The notes beneath the pieces were generated by a model, which saw only the letters and a program-made list of their open reading frames with translations, did no database searches and was not told where the DNA came from. This document shows positions 9,215 to 18,521 of a stretch of DNA of 44,955 nucleotides, piece by piece. Made by a program: the position numbers and the translations under genes. The stretch comes from an uncultured Opitutaceae bacterium (GTDB lineage Bacteria > Verrucomicrobiota > Verrucomicrobiia > Opitutales > Opitutaceae). Location: assembly GCA_903916755.1 (NCBI GenBank), contig CAIWXW010000134.1:1-44955 (forward strand), read 5' to 3'. Each line of letters starts with the position of its first letter. Within the stretch, counting starts at the first letter, position 1.

Positions 9215-9233
9215 CGATTGAGGTCGGCCCGGC

Positions 9234-9860
9234 TCAGGCGCCGGCGTAGTTGAATTCGGCTGCGTCCCAGTCCACCACGGCCCAGTAGGCGGCGATGTAG
9301 TCGGGACGGCGGTTCTGATAGTTCAGGTAGTAGGCGTGCTCCCAGACATCGAGGCCAATGACGGGCGTGCCCTCGAGGCCGGCGACGGCCTTGCCCATCA
9401 GCGGGCTGTCCTGGTTGGCGGTCGACCCGATCGCGAGCTTCTTGTCGGCGGTGACGACGAGCCACGCCCAGCCGGAGCCGAAGCGCGTGGTGGCGGCCTT
9501 GGCGAACTCCTCCTTGAACTTGTCGAAGGAGCCGAAGCTCGCGTCGATGGCCGCGGCCAGCTTGCCCTTGGGGGCGCCGCCCTTGCCCGGTCCGATCGTC
9601 TTCCAGAAGAAGGAGTGGTTGCTGTGGCCGCCGGCGTTGTTGCGCAGGCCGCCGCGGATCGCCTCCGGGACCTTGCTCAGGTCGGCGATCAGGACGTTGA
9701 CGTCGAGCGCCGCGAGGGCGGGCTGATCCTTCAGCAGGTTGTTGGCGTTCGTGACATAGGCCTGGTGATGCTTGGTGTAGTGGATCTCCATCGTCTTCGC
9801 GTCAATGTGCGGGACGAGGGCATCGTAGGCGTAGGGCAGTTTCGGAAGTTCGTAGGCCAT
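9234..9860 (-). CDS. sodA: Superoxide dismutase, Mn-type by signature
   Basis: It converts superoxide to oxygen and hydrogen peroxide. The 208-residue protein has all metal ligands of the Fe/Mn family: H27 (EIHYTKHH), the second histidine in [10 protein letters not shown], and Asp and His in [15 protein letters not shown]. Metal preference is suggested by G-G-H before NHSFFW together with glutamine in NQDSPLMG, the Mn-type combination. Cambialistic use cannot be excluded. There is no signal peptide, so it is cytoplasmic. The ATG at 9860 is not preceded by an SD but by its complement (TCACCTCCT), described separately. The gene ends at the shared terminator 9185-9214. Confidence 0.97.
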   Translation of the reverse strand: MAYELPKLPYAYDALVPHIDAKTMEIHYTKHHQAYVTNANNLLKDQPALAALDVNVLIADLSKVPEAIRGGLRNNAGGHSNHSFFWKTIGPGKGGAPKGKLAAAIDASFGSFDKFKEEFAKAATTRFGSGWAWLVVTADKKLAIGSTANQDSPLMGKAVAGLEGTPVIGLDVWEHAYYLNYQNRRPDYIAAYWAVVDWDAAEFNYAGA

Positions 9861-9894
9861 GATAGGAGGTGATTGGAGTTGAGACGGGAGCAGG

Positions 9895-9924
9895 TAAACA
9901 ATGCCGGGATGCCCGGGGCGTCAA
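9895..9924 (-). promoter_or_regulatory. Candidate sodA promoter
   Basis: On the minus strand TTGACG (9924-9919) is followed after 18-19 bases by TGTTTAC, about 35 bases before the sodA start. The -35 element is good and the -10 element is degenerate. A similar TTGACG then TTTAC pattern occurs upstream of infA. Confidence 0.35.
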
Positions 9925-9937
9925 CTGCGGGAGGCCT

Positions 9938-10516
9938 TTAGTTGCCCGCCGAGGCCCCTTCGTTCCGCTTCAGCCGAAAAAAGGCCTGCAGGAGCTCCCG
10001 GCATTCCGGCTCCAGGACCCCGCCCGCGGTGATCTCGCAGTGGTGGTTTACGCGCGGCAGGTCGTTGAGGTTCGTGGCGCCGCCGAGGCAGCCCATCTTG
10101 GGGTCCGGCACGGCGTAGCAGACCCGGGCGACCCGCGACATCAGGAGGGCGCCCGAGCACATGGGGCAGGGCTCCTTGGTCACATAGACCGTGGCGCCTT
10201 CGAGCCGCCAGTCGCCCTTCCAGCGGGCCGCCTGGGTGATGGCGAGCATCTCGGCGTGCGCCGTGGGATCGCGGGTGCCCTCGACGGCGTTATGCGCGGC
10301 GCCCACGATCTCCCCGCCAACGGTGATGACGGCGCCGATCGGGACCTCGTCCTCGCGCCAGGCGTCAACCGCCTGGTTGTACGCCAGGCTCATGAAGAAG
10401 GCGTCGTCGCGCGTCAGCTGCGAAGGGAAGCGTTTGTCGAAAGGGCAGGACGGGAGGGCCGGGTCCACAACTAACCCATGATCGGCCACTTGGGGGATGC
10501 CAACCCGGAACGGCAA
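9938..10516 (-). CDS. tadA: tRNA-specific adenosine deaminase TadA
   Basis: TadA converts adenosine 34 to inosine in the anticodon of tRNA-Arg, widening wobble decoding. The zinc-dependent deaminase motifs are intact: HAE with H87 and catalytic E89 (TRDPTAHAEM), and PCPMC with C117 and C120. The family C-terminal part CYAVPDPKMGCLGG, EITAGGVLEPEC and FFRLKR is present. The open frame reaches a TTG at 10516, giving 192 residues, about 30 longer than usual. GTG at 10468 is an alternative start, and the first internal ATG (10393) would remove part of the domain's first helix. No start has an SD. Related guanine or cytosine deaminases are less likely given the TadA-like motif context. It is divergent from infA. 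Confidence 0.9.
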   Translation of the reverse strand: MPFRVGIPQVADHGLVVDPALPSCPFDKRFPSQLTRDDAFFMSLAYNQAVDAWREDEVPIGAVITVGGEIVGAAHNAVEGTRDPTAHAEMLAITQAARWKGDWRLEGATVYVTKEPCPMCSGALLMSRVARVCYAVPDPKMGCLGGATNLNDLPRVNHHCEITAGGVLEPECRELLQAFFRLKRNEGASAGN

Positions 10517-10538
10517 AAGCGGCCCGCGGGGAGAAGCC

Positions 10539-10567
10539 TTGACGGGGGGAGGGAAGTGGCGTTTACA
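10539..10567 (+). promoter_or_regulatory. Candidate infA promoter
   Basis: TTGACG (10539-10544), a 17-base spacer, and TTTACA (10562-10567) lie about 65 bases ahead of the infA start in the divergent tadA/infA gap. Spacing is ideal; the -10 matches the consensus at only three positions. Confidence 0.4.
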
Positions 10568-10633
10568 AAAGGTTTCCCCGCACTCATTTGAAGCATCTCC
10601 TTTTCCTCCCGGCCCGCGCTCCGCACGTTAACC

Positions 10634-10894
10634 ATGTCTGACGGCAACTCGATTGAAGTCGAAGGCAAGGTGCTGACGGTGCTCCCGGGGACGATGTTCA
10701 AGGTGAAGCTGGCCAATGGCCACGTCGTCCTGGCCCACATCTCCGGCAAGCTCCGGAAGAACTTCATCAAGATCGCCGCCGGCGACACGGTGAAGATGGA
10801 AATGAGCCCCTACGATCTCGAGAAGGCCCGCATCACGTTCCGCATGAAGGAACAGAATGCGCCGCCGCCGCCGGTGCATCGCCGCCGGTACTGA
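10634..10894 (+). CDS. infA: Translation initiation factor IF-1
   Basis: IF-1 binds the A site of the 30S subunit during initiation. The 86-residue protein is a single OB-fold S1-type domain. It has the family signatures [39 protein letters not shown] and [20 protein letters not shown]. Most bacterial IF-1 proteins end near residue 72, soon after R-I-x-F-R. Here a tail follows ([15 protein letters not shown]), proline-rich then basic. There is no SD before the ATG. It heads a plus-strand pair with the recombinase gene 55 bases downstream and lies divergent from tadA, so it may share that regulatory gap. Confidence 0.97.
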   Translation: MSDGNSIEVEGKVLTVLPGTMFKVKLANGHVVLAHISGKLRKNFIKIAAGDTVKMEMSPYDLEKARITFRMKEQNAPPPPVHRRRY

Positions 10895-10949
10895 CCGCTC
10901 CGGTCGGTTCGTGCTTTTCGTTCGGGGACAAACCGAGCACCTTCCGGGC

Positions 10950-11918
10950 ATGAAACGCCCGCCGCTTCCGCGCCGCGCCGCGGCCAGCAAGGCCCCGCCG
11001 GCGTTCGCGACGGACATCGACGCCTTCGTCGCCTTCCTCGACCTCGAGCGCGGCCTGTCGCCGCACACGCGGGAAAACTATCAGCGCGATCTCGACCAGG
11101 GGGCCGCGTTCCTGGCGCGGAAGGGCGCGGCCGGCTGGCGGACCGCGACGGGGCCGCAGGTGACCGCATGGGTCCAGTCGCTCGGGCTGGGAGATTTCGC
11201 GGCGACGAGCCAGGCGCGGAAGCTGACGGCGCTGCGGGTCTTCGCCCGGTTTCTGGTGCGGGAGAACCTGCGGCCGGATGACTTTACGGCGCTGCTGACG
11301 GGTCCGAAGCTGGCCCGGCGGCTGCCGGGCACGCTCACGGCGGACGAGGTGGGACGGCTGCTCGCGGCGCCGGTCGGCGGCGACCCGCGGGCGCTGCGCG
11401 ATCGCGCGATCCTCGAGTTGTTCTATTCAAGCGGTCTGCGGGTTTCGGAGCTCGGGGCCCTGGCCCTGCAGCAGGTCGACCTGGAGCAGGGATTTCTGCG
11501 TGTCTTCGGCAAGGGCTCAAAGGAGCGCGTGGTGCCGATGGGGGGCCGCGCCGTGGAGGCGATCGGCACCTATGTCGCGTCCGGCCGGCCGCACTTGGTC
11601 AAGGCGAAGACCGGCAGCCAGCTTTTTCTCAACAACCGCGGGGGCGCGCTGTCCCGCGTCATGCTGTGGATGATCGTCAAGAAATACGCGGCCCGGGCCG
11701 GACTCTCCGCGAAGGTGAAGCCGCATGCCCTGCGGCATTCCTTTGCCACCCACCTCCTGAGCGGGGGGGCGGACCTGCGGGCCATCCAGGAAATGCTCGG
11801 CCACGCCAGCATTTCGACGACGCAGATCTATACGGCCGTGGAGCCGGAACGCCTGCTCGACCACCACGCCAAGTTTCACCCCCGCAATCGGGCCGGCGAG
11901 AAGCCGCTAGCGCGCTGA
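10950..11918 (+). CDS. Tyrosine recombinase, XerC/XerD family
   Basis: This is probably one of the pair of recombinases that resolve chromosome dimers at dif. The 322-residue protein has an N-terminal SAM-like core-binding domain (FVAFLDLERGLSPHTRENYQ). Its catalytic domain keeps all active-site residues: R164 in SSGLRVSELG, lysine in FGKGSKERVVPMG, H-x-L-R-H in PHALRHSFATHLL, histidine in EMLGHASISTTQIY, and the nucleophile Y294. Length and ungapped motifs match chromosomal Xer proteins, not phage or integron integrases. No attachment site or mobile-element genes are nearby. Whether it is XerC or XerD cannot be decided from sequence reading. The ATG at 10950 is preferred over upstream in-frame starts that lie in infA. 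Confidence 0.93.
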   Translation: MKRPPLPRRAAASKAPPAFATDIDAFVAFLDLERGLSPHTRENYQRDLDQGAAFLARKGAAGWRTATGPQVTAWVQSLGLGDFAATSQARKLTALRVFARFLVRENLRPDDFTALLTGPKLARRLPGTLTADEVGRLLAAPVGGDPRALRDRAILELFYSSGLRVSELGALALQQVDLEQGFLRVFGKGSKERVVPMGGRAVEAIGTYVASGRPHLVKAKTGSQLFLNNRGGALSRVMLWMIVKKYAARAGLSAKVKPHALRHSFATHLLSGGADLRAIQEMLGHASISTTQIYTAVEPERLLDHHAKFHPRNRAGEKPLAR

Positions 11919-11970
11919 TCCGTACCAGGTGGCTGCCGCAAAGGGCATTCGCCGCAGGTGTTCCGCATTC

Positions 11971-11995
11971 CGGTCAAAAACCCCTTGACCGTTTT
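11971..11995 (+). terminator. Hairpin with short T-run upstream of purS
   Basis: CGGTCAA and TTGACCG (11971-11977 and 11985-11991) pair around a seven-base loop, followed by TTTT. It can end the infA-recombinase transcript. Its right arm also contains TTGACC, a possible -35 element for the purine operon, so terminator and promoter may overlap or the repeat may be an operator. Confidence 0.4.
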
Positions 11996-12031
11996 GGGAT
12001 TCACGGCGTCATCGTCTGCTTTTAACGGCCC

Positions 12032-12273
12032 GTGAAAATCAACGTCTTCGTCACGCCTAAGAAGAATGTACTCGATCCCCAGGGGGCCGCGGTCGGCCAC
12101 GCCCTGGACAGCCTGGGGTTCAAGGACCTTCAGGGCATCCGGGTCGGCAAATTGATCGAATTGGACGTCGCCGGATCCGACACCCCTGAATTTCGCGCCC
12201 GTCTCGACCAAGTCTGCCGGGATCTCCTGAGCAATCCGGTGATCGAGGACTTCCGTTACGAGATCGGGCCGAA

Positions 12274-12277
<4 letters not shown>
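12032..12277 (+). CDS. purS: Phosphoribosylformylglycinamidine synthase subunit PurS
   Basis: PurS is the small structural subunit of the three-part FGAM synthase (PurS-PurQ-PurL), step four of purine synthesis. The 81-residue protein opens with KINVFVTPKKNVLDPQGAAV. It contains GFKDLQGIRVGKLIELDV and ends CRDLLSNPVIEDFRYEI, the full-length family pattern. The start is GTG at 12032, without SD. Its last codons overlap the purQ start by four bases (ATGA), implying translational coupling. It is the first gene of the purSQLFM run. Confidence 0.95.
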
Positions 12278-12957
<680 letters not shown>

Positions 12958-12965
12958 AGCTTTCC

Positions 12966-15317
12966 ATGTCCGCCGCCGCGCCGACCCCTCCCGTCCCGCC
13001 CGCGGCCTCCGCGCTGCCGGCCAATCCCGATCCGCTGCTCAACCAGCCGATCACGCCCGCCCTGGTGAAGCAGCACGGCCTGCTGCCGGACGAGTACGCG
13101 GTCATCGAGCGGACGCTGGGCCGGACGCCGACCCTGACGGAGCTCGGCATCTTCTCCGTGATGTGGTCGGAGCACTGCTCCTACAAGAACACCCGGGTCC
13201 TCCTAAAGGGGTTTCCCACGGAAAAGAAGGGCCCGACCGAGAAGTTCGGGAAGGTCCTGGTGAAGGCCGGCGAGGAAAACGCGGGCATCATCGATGTGGG
13301 CGACGGCTGGGCCATCGCGTTCAAGATCGAGTCGCACAACCACCCGAGCGCGATCGAGCCCTTCGAGGGCGCCGCCACCGGGGTGGGCGGCATCATCCGC
13401 GACATCTTCACGATGGGCGCCCGGCCGGTGCTGCTGACCAATTCCCTGCGCTTCGGCGAACTCGACTCGCCCGCCACGAAGCGGCTGCTGCGCGGCGTTG
13501 TCTCCGGCATCGCCCACTACGGCAACTGCGTCGGGGTGCCGACGGTCGCGGGCGACATTTACTTTGACCGCTCCTACGAGGGGAACCCGCTGGTGAACGC
13601 GCTCTGCCTCGGCACCTTGCGGCATGACCAAATCCGCCGCGGAGCGGCCAAGGGCGTCGGCAATCCCGTCTATTATGTCGGCGCGGCGACCGGCCGCGAT
13701 GGCCTGGGCGGGGCGGCCTTCGCGTCGAAGGAATTGAGCGCTGAGAGCAAGGCCGACCGGCCGGCGGTGCAGAAGGGGGATCCCTTCATGGAGAAGCTGC
13801 TGATCGAGGCCTGCCTGGAGATGATGGCGGTCCCCGGTCTGGTGGTCGGCATCCAGGACATGGGGGCGGCGGGCCTCACCTGCTCGACCTGCGAGACGGC
13901 GAGCCGCGGCGGCGCCGGCATCGAGATCGAACTGGACCGCGTGCCCCAGCGCGAGACGGGCATGAATTCGTATGAGATCATGCTGTCCGAGTCGCAGGAG
14001 AGGATGCTCGTCATCGTGCAGCGCGGCCGGGAGCGCGAGATCGAGGCCATCTTTGCGAAGTGGGACCTCCATGCCTCCCATGTCGGCGAGGTCACGGCCA
14101 CCGGCCGGATGGTCGTGCGGCAGCACGGCATCCTGGTCGCGGACATCCCGGCGCCGGCCCTGACCGATGAGGCGCCGCTTTACCGCCGCGAGGGCCGGGA
14201 AGCCCCGGCCATGGCGGCCCTTCGGGCCTGGACCCCGGCGCAGCTGCCGGACCTCGATGCGCGGGGCGCCCAGGCGGCGCTGCCGCGGCTTCTGGGCCAT
14301 CCGACCATCGCCTCCAAGCGCTGGATCTACCGGCAGTACGACCACATGGTGCAGCACGGCACGGTGGTCCTGCCGGGCAGCGATGCGGGCGTGGTCCGGC
14401 TGCGGCTGGGCGACAGGGACCGTTTCATCGCGATCAGCAACGACTGCAACGGACGCTATTGCTTCCTCAATCCCCACCGCGGCGCCTTGATCGCGATGGT
14501 GGAATGCCTCCGCAACCTGGCCTGCGCGGGCGCGCGGGCGCTGGCCATGACGGACAACCTCAATTTCGGAAACCCCTACAAGCCGGAGAACTTCTTCCAG
14601 CTGCAGGAATGCGTCCGGGGGCTGGCGGAAGCCTGCCGGCACTTCGACCTTCCGGTGGTCGGCGGAAATGTCTCGCTGTACAACGAGTCGCCCGAGGGCG
14701 CCATCGACCCGACCCCGACCGTCTCGGTGGTGGGCCTGATCGAGGAGGAGCGCCACATTACCCGGCAGTTCGTGACGGCGGCGGACCAGCGCCTGATCCT
14801 GTTCGGCGGCGCGCCGACCGAGCTCGGCGGCAGCCAGTTCCTGGGCCTCGTGCACGGGCTCAAGATGGGCGACGCCCCGGCCGTCGACCTCGGGGCCGAG
14901 CTGCAGCTGCAAAACCTGCTGCTGGCGGAAATCGCCGCGGGGCATGTCGCGGCGGCGCACGACCTCAGCGAGGGCGGCCTCTTGGTCGCCGTCAGCGAGA
15001 TGCTCTTCGGGCCGGAGCGGAGTTTCGGCGCGACGATTTCCCTGCAGGGCTTGGGGGCTCCCCGCCTCGACGCGCTCCTCTACGGCGAGAGCCAGGGGCG
15101 GGCCCTGGTCGCGGTGCGGCCCGGCGACGCCGCGGCGGTCCTGGCCGCGGCCGCGAAGGGCGGCGTCCCCGCCCAAGTCATTGGCCAGGTGACGGATGAG
15201 CCCATCTTGGCGGCCGAGACCTCCGCCTTGGCGCTGCGCTGGGCGGTGGCGGAGTTGCGGCGGGGGTGGGAGACGACTATAGAGGAGGCGATGCGTCGTC
15301 CGGGCCTCTCCACCTAA
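12966..15317 (+). CDS. purL: Phosphoribosylformylglycinamidine synthase subunit PurL
   Basis: PurL is the catalytic synthetase subunit, ATP-dependent conversion of FGAR to FGAM. At 783 residues it is the small PurL that works with separate PurS and PurQ. Key segments are visible: [54 protein letters not shown] and [18 protein letters not shown] second PurM-like repeat follows ([20 protein letters not shown]). The ATG at 12966 starts a short Ala/Pro-rich leader before the conserved domain. The frame could extend to TTG at 12954. It sits between purQ and purF in a compact operon. Confidence 0.97.
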   Translation: MSAAAPTPPVPPAASALPANPDPLLNQPITPALVKQHGLLPDEYAVIERTLGRTPTLTELGIFSVMWSEHCSYKNTRVLLKGFPTEKKGPTEKFGKVLVKAGEENAGIIDVGDGWAIAFKIESHNHPSAIEPFEGAATGVGGIIRDIFTMGARPVLLTNSLRFGELDSPATKRLLRGVVSGIAHYGNCVGVPTVAGDIYFDRSYEGNPLVNALCLGTLRHDQIRRGAAKGVGNPVYYVGAATGRDGLGGAAFASKELSAESKADRPAVQKGDPFMEKLLIEACLEMMAVPGLVVGIQDMGAAGLTCSTCETASRGGAGIEIELDRVPQRETGMNSYEIMLSESQERMLVIVQRGREREIEAIFAKWDLHASHVGEVTATGRMVVRQHGILVADIPAPALTDEAPLYRREGREAPAMAALRAWTPAQLPDLDARGAQAALPRLLGHPTIASKRWIYRQYDHMVQHGTVVLPGSDAGVVRLRLGDRDRFIAISNDCNGRYCFLNPHRGALIAMVECLRNLACAGARALAMTDNLNFGNPYKPENFFQLQECVRGLAEACRHFDLPVVGGNVSLYNESPEGAIDPTPTVSVVGLIEEERHITRQFVTAADQRLILFGGAPTELGGSQFLGLVHGLKMGDAPAVDLGAELQLQNLLLAEIAAGHVAAAHDLSEGGLLVAVSEMLFGPERSFGATISLQGLGAPRLDALLYGESQGRALVAVRPGDAAAVLAAAAKGGVPAQVIGQVTDEPILAAETSALALRWAVAELRRGWETTIEEAMRRPGLST

Positions 15318-15323
15318 GTTTCC

Positions 15324-17240
15324 ATGAGCGAACTCCTCACGCACGAATGCGGCATCGCCGTGGTTCGCCTGCTCAAGCCGCTCTCCTATTACCAGGAAAA
15401 GTACGGCACGCCGCTCTGGGGCTTCACCAAGCTTTTCCTGCTGATGGAGAAGCAGCACAACCGCGGCCAGGACGGCGCGGGTGTCGCCTGTGTGAAGCTG
15501 GGCATGGCGGCGGGCGAGCCGTTCATGTTCCGCGAGCGCAACGTGAAGGCCAACTCGCTCGACCGGATCTTCAAGATCCTGCTCGCCCAGTACCGCGACA
15601 AGGTGGCGGCCGGCGTGATCCACCCGGAGTTCGCGGAGACGGTGAAGAAGAACTTCGATTTCGGCGGCGAGCTGCTGATGGGGCATCTGCGCTACGGCAC
15701 GAGCGGCGGCTACAATCTCAGCGCCTGCCACCCGTTCTTCCGCCGCAGCCCGTGGCCCACGCGCAACCTGGCGCTCTGCGGCAATTTCAACCTGACCAAC
15801 ACGCACGAGCTGAACGACAGCCTGATCGCGATGGGCCAGCACCCGATCTTCGCGACCGACACGCAGGCCATCCTCGAGAAGATCGGATTCTACCTCGATG
15901 AGGAGCACGAGGACATCTACCGTTTCCTGCGCAAGCGCGACCTCTCCGGCGACGAGCTTTCCCAGCGGATCAGCGAGGACCTCAACATCGCGCGCGTCCT
16001 CACCCGGGCCTCGGCCAAGTGGGACGGCGGCTACGCCCTCTGCGGGCTGCTGGGCAACGGCGACGCCTTCGTGGCGCGCGACCCCTCCGGCATCCGCCCG
16101 GCCTATTATTTCCAGAACGACGAGGTGGTGGCCTTCGCCTCCGAGCGCGCGCCGCTCCTGACCGTTTTCGATCTCGCGATCGACGAGGTGCGGGAGGTCC
16201 CGCCCGGCCACGTGGTGGTGATGAAGAAGCGCGGCACGGTCTCGGTCGACGCCTTCACGCCGGCGCTGCCGCGGGCCAGCTGCTCCTTCGAGCGGATCTA
16301 TTTCTCGCGCGGCAACGACCTCGACATCTACCGGGAGCGCAAGGCCCTCGGCGGCCGGCTGGCTGACCAGGTGCTGGGCGCCATCGGGAAGGACCTCGAG
16401 AACACCGTCTTCGGCTTCATTCCCAATACGGCGGAAGTCGCCTACTACGGGCTGATGTCCGCGCTGCGCCGGCGCCGGCGCACGGAGGTCAAGAATGCGA
16501 TCTGGCAGGCCAGCCAGGAAGGGCGGCTGACCGAGGCGCTGCTGGATGAATTGGTCCTGCGCAACTGGCCGCGGGGCGAGAAGGTGGTCAGCAAGGACAT
16601 CAAGCTGCGCACCTTCATCGGGCAGGAAACGCTCCGCAACCAGCTGGCGAGCCATGTCTACGACATCACCTACGGCTCGGTGAAGGCGACCGACAACCTG
16701 GTCTGCGTGGATGATTCCATCGTGCGGGGCACGACCCTGCGGAAGTCCATCCTCCGGATGCTGGGCCGGCTAAATCCGAAGAAGATCGTCATTGTGTCGA
16801 CCGCCCCGCAGATCCGCTATCCGGACTGCTACGGGATCGACATGTCGGAACTCGGGAAGTTCATCGCCTTCGACGCGGCGGTGGAGCTGCTGAAGGAGCG
16901 CGGCCGGGCCGACGTGCTGACGGAGGTCTACCGGCTCTGCTGCGAGGAGATGGCGAAGCCGGCTGGCGCGGAGCTCAAGAACCAGGTGCGCGGAATCTAC
17001 GCCCCGTTCACGCCGGAGGAGATTTCCGCCAAGATCGTCGAGCTCGTCCGTCCCTCGGCGATCGCGCACAACTGCGCGATCGAAATCATCTTCCAGACCG
17101 TGGAGAACCTCCACGCCGCCGTTCCCAACCATCCTGGCGACTGGTATTTCACGGGCAAGTATCCCACCCCCGGCGGCTATCGCGTGGTGAACCAGGCCTA
17201 CATCAACTATTACGAAAAGAACGAGGGCCGGAGCTATTAA
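15324..17240 (+). CDS. purF: Amidophosphoribosyltransferase PurF, long form
   Basis: PurF performs the first committed purine step, transferring glutamine-derived ammonia to PRPP. The N-terminal nucleophile is C9 (MSELLTHECGIAVVR), so an eight-residue propeptide must be removed. The class II glutaminase domain follows (KQHNRGQDGAGVAC, MGHLRYGTSGGYNLSACHPF, CGNFNLTNTHEL). The phosphoribosyltransferase part has the PRPP loop VCVDDSIVRGTTLRKS near residue 460. At 638 residues it is about 130 longer than E. coli PurF, with extra sequence inside the glutaminase-transferase region and at the C-terminus; I recall similar long forms in Bacteroidetes. It lies six bases after purL and 14 bases before purM. 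Confidence 0.95.
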   Translation: MSELLTHECGIAVVRLLKPLSYYQEKYGTPLWGFTKLFLLMEKQHNRGQDGAGVACVKLGMAAGEPFMFRERNVKANSLDRIFKILLAQYRDKVAAGVIHPEFAETVKKNFDFGGELLMGHLRYGTSGGYNLSACHPFFRRSPWPTRNLALCGNFNLTNTHELNDSLIAMGQHPIFATDTQAILEKIGFYLDEEHEDIYRFLRKRDLSGDELSQRISEDLNIARVLTRASAKWDGGYALCGLLGNGDAFVARDPSGIRPAYYFQNDEVVAFASERAPLLTVFDLAIDEVREVPPGHVVVMKKRGTVSVDAFTPALPRASCSFERIYFSRGNDLDIYRERKALGGRLADQVLGAIGKDLENTVFGFIPNTAEVAYYGLMSALRRRRRTEVKNAIWQASQEGRLTEALLDELVLRNWPRGEKVVSKDIKLRTFIGQETLRNQLASHVYDITYGSVKATDNLVCVDDSIVRGTTLRKSILRMLGRLNPKKIVIVSTAPQIRYPDCYGIDMSELGKFIAFDAAVELLKERGRADVLTEVYRLCCEEMAKPAGAELKNQVRGIYAPFTPEEISAKIVELVRPSAIAHNCAIEIIFQTVENLHAAVPNHPGDWYFTGKYPTPGGYRVVNQAYINYYEKNEGRSY

Positions 17241-17254
17241 CCCCTGACGCAGCG

Positions 17255-18355
17255 ATGTCCCTCTCCTACGAAGCCTCCGGTGTCCGTTACGACCAGCTCG
17301 ATGCCTTCAAGCGCGCCTGCCAGGTGGCCGCGGCCGAGACCACCGACCTCCTGGGGGCTCATGGCTACCGCGAGCCCGCCACGGTCCGGGGGGAAAGCGC
17401 CTACCTGATCGAGGGCGACGACCACTATCTCGCGCATGTCGAGGAAGGCCTCGGGACCAAGAACCTGGTCGCCGATGCGGTCCAGCGGCAGATGGGGCGC
17501 AGCTTCTACCGGGAGATCGGCATCGACACGGTCGCGACGATCGTGAACGACCTGGTGACCTGCGGCGCGCTGCCCATCACGGTCGCGATGCACGCGGCGG
17601 TGGGCGATTCGGCGTGGTTTGCCGATGAGAAGCGGGCGAAGGATCTGGTCGAAGGATTCGCGCAGGGCTGCCGCACGGCGGGCGCCACCTGGGGCGGCGG
17701 GGAAACCCCGACGCTGCGCGGCATGGTGGCGCCGGAGACGCTGATCCTGGCGGGCTCCGCGCTCGGCCGCATCGCGCCCAAGCACCTGCGGATTGTCGGC
17801 GATGTCCGCGACGGCGACTCCATTCTCTTTCTCGCGTCCTCGGGCGTTCAGACCAACGGGCTGACCCTCTGCCGCCAGCTGGCGGACCGCCTGCCCGACG
17901 GCTACCGGACGCTCCTGGAGGACGGCCGGTCCTACGGCGAGGCCCTGCTGGCCCCGTCGACCATCTACGTGAGCTTCGTGCGGGAATGCCAGCGGAGGAA
18001 CCTCAAGCTGAACTACGCGGCCCACGTCACCGGTCACGGGTGGCGGAAGCTGATGCGGCTGGAGGAGCCCTTCGTCTACGAGATCGGCACCGTGCGGGAG
18101 CCGTCGTCGCTCTTCCGGTTCCTGATGCAGGCCGGCCCCATCGCGCAGCGCGAGGCGTACGCGACCTTCAACATGGGCATCGGCTTCGCGGTCTATGTCG
18201 CGCCCGAGCTGGCCGGGCCGGTGCTGGCGGCGGCCCAGGCCTCGGGATACGACGCCTGGCAGGCGGGCCGCGTCCGCAAGGAGGGGAGCCGCAAGGCGGT
18301 GGTGATCCCCTCGCTCAACCTGACCTTCGAGGGCGACACGCTCAAGGTGCGGTAA
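17255..18355 (+). CDS. purM: Phosphoribosylformylglycinamidine cyclo-ligase PurM
   Basis: PurM closes the imidazole ring to give AIR, step five of the pathway. The 366-residue protein has the PurM fold landmarks: GTKNLVADAVQRQMG, GIDTVATIVNDLVTCGALPI, TWGGGETPTLRGMV, ASSGVQTNGLTLCRQL and HVTGHGWRKLMR. The segment after VND departs from the usual NDILVQGAEPLFFLDY, so it belongs to a divergent PurM branch. Its position directly after purF and downstream of purSQL supports the function. An AIR-synthase-related paralogue is the alternative. It is the last gene of the operon, and no strong terminator follows. Confidence 0.9.
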   Translation: MSLSYEASGVRYDQLDAFKRACQVAAAETTDLLGAHGYREPATVRGESAYLIEGDDHYLAHVEEGLGTKNLVADAVQRQMGRSFYREIGIDTVATIVNDLVTCGALPITVAMHAAVGDSAWFADEKRAKDLVEGFAQGCRTAGATWGGGETPTLRGMVAPETLILAGSALGRIAPKHLRIVGDVRDGDSILFLASSGVQTNGLTLCRQLADRLPDGYRTLLEDGRSYGEALLAPSTIYVSFVRECQRRNLKLNYAAHVTGHGWRKLMRLEEPFVYEIGTVREPSSLFRFLMQAGPIAQREAYATFNMGIGFAVYVAPELAGPVLAAAQASGYDAWQAGRVRKEGSRKAVVIPSLNLTFEGDTLKVR

Positions 18356-18363
18356 GATGGACC

Positions 18364-18498
18364 CTAGCGCGGATCCTCCGGGGTGCGCGGTGCGACCTGT
18401 GGCGGGAGCTGAGGCGCCAGCAGGGCAACGGAAGCGGTGAACGCCACCAGGCAAGCCAGCCACAGCACCACCGGGGAAAAGCGACTGGGTAGGGGCAT
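18364..18498 (-). CDS. Predicted 44-residue single-pass membrane peptide
   Basis: This very short frame starts MPLPSRFSPVVLWLACLVA and continues FTASVALLAPQLPPQ, then ends in a polar proline-rich tail. The hydrophobic stretch (residues 9-28) fits one transmembrane helix. It lies 23 bases downstream of the DJ-1-like gene on the same strand, so it could be the last gene of the riboswitch-led transcript. It has no SD, which is normal in this window. I recognise no family. It may be a chance frame; conservation in relatives would decide. Confidence 0.4.
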   Translation of the reverse strand: MPLPSRFSPVVLWLACLVAFTASVALLAPQLPPQVAPRTPEDPR

Positions 18499-18521
18499 GG
18501 GAGGGAGGGGACGGGGAAAAT

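Noticed and set aside
10950-11918. Reading the tyrosine recombinase as a mobile-element integrase
   Set aside because: Length and motif order match chromosomal Xer proteins. No attachment-site repeats, tRNA or cargo genes are nearby.
13203-16655. A 1150-codon minus-strand frame opposite purL and purF
   Set aside because: It is the antisense shadow of two conserved enzymes, crosses the gene boundary, and shows no domain-like sequence.
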